Shown piece by piece: positions 23,225 through 28,011 of a stretch of DNA of 28,011 nt. Made by a program: the position numbers and the translations under genes. The notes under the pieces were generated by a model. The model searched no databases and had not been told where the DNA came from. It saw only the letters and a list, made by a program, of their open reading frames with translations. Origin of the DNA: UBA10133 sp964348455 (lineage in GTDB: Bacteria; Patescibacteriota; Microgenomatia; UBA1400; MFAQ01); the NCBI GenBank assembly GCA_964348455.1, contig CAYGCQ010000015.1:1-28011 (forward strand). The letters run 5' to 3'. The first letter of the stretch is position 1; each line of letters begins with the position of its first letter.

Positions 23225-24206
23225 TCCAGTTTATCCAAGAAAATTAATAGCTGGAGATGAAGTTAGAATAATATCTCCTTCGTATTCTATGAAAATGGTG
23301 CCTGAGGCGGTGTTGCAAATAGCAGAAAAAAGATTAAACGAAATGGGATTTGTGGTTAGTTATGGAAAAAACACAGATAAGAAAGATATTTTGGAATCAT
23401 CCTCAATAAAAGAGAGACTGGATGATTTAATTGAAGCTTTTAAAGATAAAAAGGTTAAAGGTGTTTTGGCGGGATTGGGTGGATATAATTCAAATTATTT
23501 ATTGGATGATATTGATTGGGAGGTTATTAAAGAAAATCCCAAATTTTTTTGTGGGATGTCAGACATAACAGTGCTATCAAATGCGATTTTAGCTAAAACA
23601 GGATTAGTTACTTACTCCGGAGTTAATTTTAGGAATTTTGGACAAGAAAAATATTTTGACTACACAATGGAATTTTTCAAAAAGACTGCGATATTAGACA
23701 AACCTTTTGAACTAATACCAAGCGATTATTGGAGTGATGATCGATGGACAAAAGATCAAGAACAGAGAAAGCTAATTAAGAATTCCGGCTGGTGGATTAT
23801 CAATGAAGGAAAAGCTACGGGTCAAATCGTAGGGGGAAATTTGTGCAGCATTAACTTGCTCCAAGGAACAGAGTTTATGCCAGACATAAACAAAACAGTT
23901 CTTTTTATAGAAGATGATTCGATGTCTACAGTGGGCGAATTTAGCAGAAATTTACAATCGCTGGTGCATTTAGATGATTTTAAAACCGTAAGGGGAGTAG
24001 TATTTGGGAGATTTCAAAAGAAAACTAAAATGACAAAAAAACATTTGATGGAAATAATAAAAGTGATAAAGAATTTTGAAAATATACCGGTAATTGCTAA
24101 TGTGGATTTCGGTCATACTGATCCAAAAATAACCTTTCCGATTGGTGGAGAAGTGGCCATCAAAGCGAGTGTCGAATCGTCAAAAATTAGAATTTTAAAA
24201 CACTAG
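23217..24206 (+). CDS. S66 family serine peptidase, MccF-like
   Basis: The 329-residue protein has the S66 catalytic triad: Ser115 in GMSDITVL, Glu232 in FIEDDS and His300 in FGHTDPKITFPIGG; the Glu-His spacing equals that of E. coli MccF as I remember it. The tract SDYWSDDRWTKDQEQRK then NSGWW, ahead of GQIVGGNL, fits the MccF branch, in which an aromatic residue stacks on the adenine of processed microcin C. MccF enzymes cut aminoacyl-nucleotide toxins; other S66 members are LD-carboxypeptidases of murein recycling. There is no signal peptide, so it acts in the cytosol. The GTG start overlaps hisS copy 1 by 8 nt, so the two are translated together under the His attenuator. Confidence 0.88.
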   Translation: MINPVYPRKLIAGDEVRIISPSYSMKMVPEAVLQIAEKRLNEMGFVVSYGKNTDKKDILESSSIKERLDDLIEAFKDKKVKGVLAGLGGYNSNYLLDDIDWEVIKENPKFFCGMSDITVLSNAILAKTGLVTYSGVNFRNFGQEKYFDYTMEFFKKTAILDKPFELIPSDYWSDDRWTKDQEQRKLIKNSGWWIINEGKATGQIVGGNLCSINLLQGTEFMPDINKTVLFIEDDSMSTVGEFSRNLQSLVHLDDFKTVRGVVFGRFQKKTKMTKKHLMEIIKVIKNFENIPVIANVDFGHTDPKITFPIGGEVAIKASVESSKIRILKH

Positions 24207-24240
24207 AAAAAGAAAAGAGCGCCATATAAATGACGCTCTT
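24204..24240. terminator. Two-way terminator hairpin
   Basis: AAGAGCG (24215-24221) and CGCTCTT (24234-24240) form a 7-bp stem. On the minus strand it is followed by TTCTTTTTCT, giving a terminator for the hisS copy 2-tRNA unit. On the plus strand it lies just after the S66 peptidase stop, with only a weak T tract. Confidence 0.7.
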
Positions 24241-24258
24241 GTTTGATTCCACGGAGAG

Positions 24259-24331
24259 TGGACGAGACGGGATTCGAACCCGCGATGCTAGTTCCACAGA
24301 CTAGTGCCTTGGGCCGCTTGGCTACTCGTCC
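24259..24331 (-). tRNA. tRNA-His (GUG) with U-1 and A73
   Basis: A full 73-nt cloverleaf on the minus strand: acceptor GGACGAG/CTCGTCC, U8-A9, D arm GCC...GGC with GG in the loop, anticodon stem CTAGT/ACTAG with loop CTGTGGA (anticodon GTG), four-base variable loop CATC, and T arm GCGGG-TTCGAAT-CCCGT. The anticodon makes it tRNA-His. Position -1 is U (24332) and position 73 is A (24259), where nearly all bacterial tRNA-His have G and C. CCA is not encoded. The D and T arm sequence is like that of tRNA-Gln. The flanks GGAGA and TCTCC are complementary and extend the acceptor stem. It begins 19 nt after the stop of hisS copy 2 on the same strand. Confidence 0.92.
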
Positions 24332-24350
24332 ATTCTCCATAAGGAGGAAT

Positions 24351-25709
24351 TTAAGCGAGCAGCGTTTTAACGCAGTCGCCTAATTCTAAAAAGGGAATTG
24401 TTGACTGAGTCTTACTTTGCAAATTTTTGACAGTCACATTGCCGGAAGTTAATTCATCTGGACCGATGATGATGACGATATCAATGTTTTTGCGACGGGC
24501 GATGTCAATTTGCGCACTCAGTCTTCGATTGGCGCCAGTATAGATCTCAGTATTAATGTTGTCAAGCCTTAGAGCTGAAGTTGCCTGATAAGATTTTGAG
24601 ACTAACTGAGCATTGTCCGGGTCAAAGATCGTGACGAGTACTTTTGTGGATTGAACTGAGTCTGGCTTGAGTCCGAGTTTTTCCATGACAGCCATAACCC
24701 TTTCAAGGCCAAAGCTGCTACCTGAAGCAGGAAGATCTGGGCCACCCATGTCGGCAATTAGTCGATCGAAACGACCTCCTCCGGTAATACTTCCCACTCC
24801 TGCTTTTTCTACAACTGTTTCAAAAATGGGTCCGGTGTAGTAATCAAGACCTCGTGCAAGTAGAGGGGAGATCTCGAAATTGGTTTCAGGGACGCCCATG
24901 TCCAAAATTGATCTGGTCAAGAGGTTGAGGCGTTGGATTTCGGCTGTAACCGGCTCATTTCGGAATAGTTGGGAGAGAGTTTTTAGTACGATATTGGACA
25001 GTTGACCTGTAAGCTCTTGAAGCTTGGCTGTAACACGATTAAAACTCTTAATCGTTTTAGGAGATAGACCTGTCAGAATTAGCTCTTGGCTGATTGCTTC
25101 AAGAGTAGTCTTTTCCAGTTTGTCCCAGGCTCTGAATAGAGCCAATTTTTCACCGGGTTCTGTAATTTCCAATGCTGCGGCCATGGCGTCTAGCAACCGG
25201 CGATCGTTTACCCGAACCTTGAAAGTGTCTGTAAAACCAAGCTTTGAAAGGATAGTGTAGTTGATTGCGACTACTTCGGCGTCAACAATGGGAGAGTTAC
25301 TCCCAACAGTATCAAAGTCGCATTGTGAGAACTGCCTAAGCCTACCTGTTTGAACTGACTCATCACGCCAAACGGGTCCAATTACATAGCGACGGTAAGG
25401 CAAAGGGAACTGGTTCCAGTTCATGGCCATAAAACGCGCTAGCGGAACTGTTTGGTCATATCGCAAACCGGCTTCTTGAGGAAAAGGAAGGCTAAGTCGA
25501 TAACGTTTTTTGTCACCTTCATCCCCATACTTTCCTTTAAGAGTTCTTTCGTTCTCTATGGCGGGAGTTTCAAGGGGTTCGAACCCAAAGAGTTCTAGTG
25601 ATTGACGAATAGTTTCGGTGACAGAAATCCGCCACCTTGCCTCGTCGCCAAAGTAATCTTTGGTTCCACGGAAGTTTTGAATTCCGCGATCAAATGTATC
25701 TTTTTCCAT
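24351..25709 (-). CDS. Histidyl-tRNA synthetase, copy 2 (linked to tRNA-His)
   Basis: A second complete class II HisRS, 452 residues, distant from copy 1. It has GLRYDQTVPLARFMAMNW, motif 2 GPVWRDESVQTGRLRQFSQ, FDTVGSNSPIVDAEVV, the histidine-specific ARGLDYYTGPIFETV with its catalytic Arg, GGGRFDRL, and a C-terminal anticodon domain ending IVIIIGPDELTSGNVTVKNL. The motif 2 loop, which touches base pair -1:73, reads ESVQTGR where copy 1 has ERPQKGR. The WRDE and FDTVG wording reminds me of the alphaproteobacterial group whose tRNA-His lacks G-1 and has A73. It has a good Shine-Dalgarno (AAGGAG, 7 nt before ATG) and is followed by tRNA-His, so the pair is probably one transcript. Confidence 0.92.
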   Translation of the reverse strand: MEKDTFDRGIQNFRGTKDYFGDEARWRISVTETIRQSLELFGFEPLETPAIENERTLKGKYGDEGDKKRYRLSLPFPQEAGLRYDQTVPLARFMAMNWNQFPLPYRRYVIGPVWRDESVQTGRLRQFSQCDFDTVGSNSPIVDAEVVAINYTILSKLGFTDTFKVRVNDRRLLDAMAAALEITEPGEKLALFRAWDKLEKTTLEAISQELILTGLSPKTIKSFNRVTAKLQELTGQLSNIVLKTLSQLFRNEPVTAEIQRLNLLTRSILDMGVPETNFEISPLLARGLDYYTGPIFETVVEKAGVGSITGGGRFDRLIADMGGPDLPASGSSFGLERVMAVMEKLGLKPDSVQSTKVLVTIFDPDNAQLVSKSYQATSALRLDNINTEIYTGANRRLSAQIDIARRKNIDIVIIIGPDELTSGNVTVKNLQSKTQSTIPFLELGDCVKTLLA

Positions 25710-25745
25710 ATCATTCTCCTTAAATGGGTTGCAGAGGATAGTAAA

Positions 25746-25778
25746 TCACCCTGCTCTTTTTTGTGTTGAGCAGGGTGA
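25746..25778. repeat. Strong hairpin between the GNAT gene and hisS copy 2
   Basis: An 11-bp perfect stem TCACCCTGCTC/GAGCAGGGTGA with an 11-nt loop, 6 nt after the GNAT stop. On the minus strand no T-run follows, so it is more likely an mRNA stability or processing element, or a weak terminator, than a full stop between the two genes. Confidence 0.55.
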
Positions 25779-25784
25779 GTTTGT

Positions 25785-26453
25785 TTATAGATTCTCGGGA
25801 GAGAAGTTTCCACATTTGTCGATGGACATGTAGATTCGTCCACCACCAAGTTCTTCGTCATAGCAGAGCATGCGGTATCCAGCTTTTTCAAACAGTCGTC
25901 TTGCGGGACTATTCTCATGAGTATGAAGATAGCCTGGAAGACTTGGGTTGGTGTGCTTCATCCATTGAACTAACATTTTACAGAGGGAAGACCCGACGCC
26001 TTTATGCCGAAAGCTGGGATCGGATGCGATCTCATTGAAGTATGGGACATATCCAGTGGAATTGTTGACTGCTTTGAATACGGTTTCATCGGTAATCTCT
26101 GAAAGCTTTTTGTTGTACCCCCAAGTGAAGCCGATGATGGTATCGCTGGTGTCTGGAAGCAATGCAACGGCACCGAAAAAGTTATTTTTGAGAGAAACGA
26201 GATCGCAGATAGTTTCTGCAACAGATTTTTCGTCCCAGGCTTCTACGAGAACAATGTTACATTTGTCACAGGAAAGGTTTGTTTCGCAGTAATTAAGGGA
26301 GAAGTATCGAGAGCAGTTTGGACACTGCTTGTATTCAGCAAAATTGGGATCGTACCGCCAAATGTTACAGTAAAAACGAGAGAGTTGAGAGAGAAAGCGA
26401 GCGTCGTTTTTAACTTTTGTTTCGTCAAATTGGAAAACAGAATATCCTGACAT
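25785..26453 (-). CDS. GNAT N-acetyltransferase with zinc-ribbon insert
   Basis: The 222-residue protein has a four-Cys zinc ribbon in its N-terminal third (Cys44-x2-Cys47, Cys62-x2-Cys65, in CPNC and CDKC) followed by a GNAT domain: IIGFTWGY strand, EIASDPSFRHKGVGSSLCKML with the acetyl-CoA binding R-x-x-G-x-G/S motif, and the C-terminal TH-ENSPARRLFEKAGYR typical of the family. GNAT enzymes acetylate amino groups of proteins, antibiotics or small metabolites. It has a strong Shine-Dalgarno AGGAGG 5 nt before the ATG and a TTGACA on the minus strand at 26526-26521. It is upstream of hisS copy 2 and tRNA-His. Substrate unknown. Confidence 0.82.
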   Translation of the reverse strand: MSGYSVFQFDETKVKNDARFLSQLSRFYCNIWRYDPNFAEYKQCPNCSRYFSLNYCETNLSCDKCNIVLVEAWDEKSVAETICDLVSLKNNFFGAVALLPDTSDTIIGFTWGYNKKLSEITDETVFKAVNNSTGYVPYFNEIASDPSFRHKGVGSSLCKMLVQWMKHTNPSLPGYLHTHENSPARRLFEKAGYRMLCYDEELGGGRIYMSIDKCGNFSPENL

Positions 26454-26536
26454 AGCGACCTCCTAGTGGGTTTAATTGTTCAGGTGCTTGCTGTGCTGAG
26501 TTTAACACTTAAGTGAATATTGTCAATACAGACTGG

Positions 26537-26544
26537 TGTAAAAT
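26537..26544 (+). promoter_or_regulatory. -10 promoter of the M20 peptidase gene
   Basis: TGTAAAAT, with TAAAAT at 26539-26544, ends 6 nt before the ATG at 26551; leaderless type. The minus-strand TTGACA of the GNAT gene lies next to it. Confidence 0.5.
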
Positions 26545-26550
26545 TAAGAA

Positions 26551-27690
26551 ATGCAAAAAACAATAGAAATATTAAAAGATTTAATTCGAATTCCTTCGTA
26601 TGTCGATGAAGTGCATAATGAAAATGGAATAATTAAGTATATTGAAAACTTTATAAAAACTAGGACATCATATAGATATGTAATCCAAGAAGTAGAAGGT
26701 GATAGAAAAAATATTTTGGTTTATAACAAGTCTAATCCTAAAGTTGCACTGTTTGGGCACATGGACTCTGTTTTGCCTAAAGAAGAAACCGACGGACCAT
26801 TTGAACCGAGAATTGAAGGAGACAAAATTTTTGGATTGGGATCTGTGGACATGAAAAGTGGCTTGGCAATTATGTTGAAATTAGCTTCTGTCCTGGACAG
26901 CGATGATTTTGCGTTGGTTTTTTCTGTCGACGAGGAATATGACTTTAAGGGGGCATTAAAGTTGAAAGAGATTGATAATTTTCATCCTGAGTTAATAGTC
27001 AACGTTGAACCAACGGATAACAAAATCTTGAATGGGTGTCGAGGTGTGACAGAGTTTAGCTTTACTGTTCATGGTAAATCGGCACACGCTGGAAGAAAAG
27101 AATTCGGAATAAATGCAATTGAGAAGGCTGTTGAATTAACTAAAAAATTTCAAGATAGAGTATCGAAGTTAGATATTGAAGATGGTGGAAAAACATCTGT
27201 TAATCTCGCGTATTTGCATGGAGGAATGCTCAGGTCTAATAGTGATAGTCCTTCAGAAGTAAGCGGTTTGGGGAATGTAGTTCCAAATTATGCAGAAGTT
27301 ATTTGCGAAATCAGAATCGCTAACCCAGAAATTACCAAGGAATTTGTCGAGGTAGAGATTAATAATATAGCAAAGGAAGTCGGAATTGTCGTTAGTGGGG
27401 TAAAATTTAAATTCTATCTCGGATCGATGTTGACTTCTAAGTCAGACCTGCAACTATTGGAAGAGTCTATAAGGACTGAAGGTTTTGAAGTTGAATACGG
27501 TGACATAAGCCTTGCTGGTTACTATGAAGTTCAAATGCTTCAGGAAAAGTGGGGAGGAAAATCTGTAGTATTTGGTGCAGGTCCAATAAATCTATCTCAT
27601 GCAGCAAATGAATATCTGTCTATTGAATCTCTAAAAAAAACAGAAAAAATTCTTACAAATTTGATAAGAAATATTGTGGTTGCAAAATAG
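26551..27690 (+). CDS. M20 family metallopeptidase (ArgE/DapE-like)
   Basis: The 379-residue protein has the two-zinc M20 site: GHMDSV (His70, Asp72), GLGSVDMKSG with the bridging Asp100, SVDEEYDFKGA with the base Glu128 and ligand Glu129, NVEPTD with Glu153, and a C-terminal SHAANEYL His. The dimerisation domain starts near CRGVTEFSFTVHGKSAHAG. Such enzymes remove acyl or amino acid groups: acetylornithine or succinyl-diaminopimelate deacylation, or dipeptide and carboxypeptidase action. No arginine or lysine biosynthesis genes are nearby, so peptide or amino acid salvage is more likely, as an inference. The next gene starts 6 nt after its stop. Confidence 0.88.
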   Translation: MQKTIEILKDLIRIPSYVDEVHNENGIIKYIENFIKTRTSYRYVIQEVEGDRKNILVYNKSNPKVALFGHMDSVLPKEETDGPFEPRIEGDKIFGLGSVDMKSGLAIMLKLASVLDSDDFALVFSVDEEYDFKGALKLKEIDNFHPELIVNVEPTDNKILNGCRGVTEFSFTVHGKSAHAGRKEFGINAIEKAVELTKKFQDRVSKLDIEDGGKTSVNLAYLHGGMLRSNSDSPSEVSGLGNVVPNYAEVICEIRIANPEITKEFVEVEINNIAKEVGIVVSGVKFKFYLGSMLTSKSDLQLLEESIRTEGFEVEYGDISLAGYYEVQMLQEKWGGKSVVFGAGPINLSHAANEYLSIESLKKTEKILTNLIRNIVVAK

Positions 27691-27696
27691 AATTTG

Positions 27697-28011
27697 ATGC
27701 TAAATCCTGATTTAAGGCCTTGGAATATCTTTAATACTTTATCTCATCCATCGCTAGGTATATCGGGTAATGTTTTGATTAAGGGTACAGAGTGGTACAA
27801 CTCCTATATGCCTAGTTATTTTGACCTCAAGGATATAAATATGATGGTTAATTTAAAGAAGGAAATTGACCGAAATAATTCAAATCCGAAACTAATAACA
27901 AATACTAAGATCTATGATGATTATTTAAAGATTTTAAAATCATATTCAAGGAAAGATAACTTCGAAGCGATTGTATCTTCATTAAAAGATAGAGTTAATA
28001 AATATTTTAAT
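27697..28011 (+). CDS. Unknown protein, 5' part (runs off the window)
   Basis: An ATG at 27697 opens a frame with no stop for 105 codons up to the window end. The protein starts MLNPDLRPWNIFNTLSHPS and continues with mixed polar residues, no signal peptide and no membrane segment. Codon use and base composition match the M20 gene, which ends 6 nt before, so the two are probably co-transcribed. I do not recognise the family from this N-terminus. Confidence 0.6.
   Translation, partial: MLNPDLRPWNIFNTLSHPSLGISGNVLIKGTEWYNSYMPSYFDLKDINMMVNLKKEIDRNNSNPKLITNTKIYDDYLKILKSYSRKDNFEAIVSSLKDRVNKYFN

Noticed and set aside
25570..25590. GGGTTCGAACCC, a look-alike of a tRNA T arm
   Set aside because: It lies inside hisS copy 2, coding FGFEPLE of the motif 1 region. 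No anticodon arm or acceptor stem is found at the right distance on either strand.

Overview
The window reads as a chromosomal segment of a low-GC, compact bacterial genome. The best fit is a member of the Candidate Phyla Radiation (Patescibacteria), perhaps near Microgenomates. That placement is inferred from an ATP-dependent ligase with the house-keeping genes, very short intergenic gaps, many overlapping or abutting genes, a thrS without a TGS domain, and many start codons only 5-9 nt from a -10 box. No marker gene here fixes the lineage.

Layout. 1-7854: the end of an ATP-dependent DNA ligase, then envelope and membrane genes (DedA protein, Ca2+/cation antiporter-like protein, family 2 glycosyltransferase, PAP2-type phosphatase, ABC exporter, MFS transporter, small membrane protein) with pth among them. 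7856-9754: a thiol/redox block with a CsoR/CstR-type repressor under a promoter that carries its operator, thioredoxin, a palindromic repeat and thioredoxin reductase. 9800-10867: a secreted NagZ-like GH3 enzyme on the minus strand. 10900-19653: a run of tRNA synthetase genes (argS, lysS, thrS, tyrS) with unknown genes and a methyltransferase between them. 19678-19791: second copy of the palindromic repeat. 19910-21565: a 551-aa protein of unknown function. 21732-25709: a histidine block with hisS copy 1 behind a His-codon leader peptide and attenuator, an MccF-like S66 peptidase overlapping hisS, and on the other strand a GNAT protein, hisS copy 2 and a tRNA-His gene. 26551-28011: an M20 peptidase and the start of an unknown gene.

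Regulation is the most interesting part. Three synthetase genes have three RNA leaders: argS and thrS each have a T-box with an ultrashort Stem I and a transcription terminator, and hisS copy 1 has what looks like a complete ribosome-mediated attenuator (leader peptide with four His codons, two competing hairpins and an intrinsic terminator). lysS and tyrS appear to be transcribed from promoters so close that the mRNA starts at or next to the start codon. The second hisS is followed 19 nt later, on the same strand, by a tRNA-His(GUG) whose -1/73 pair is U/A instead of the usual G/C, and its motif 2 loop differs from that of hisS copy 1. This suggests a co-evolved synthetase-tRNA pair.

All functional calls come from reading motifs and from memory of families; no database search or folding program was run.
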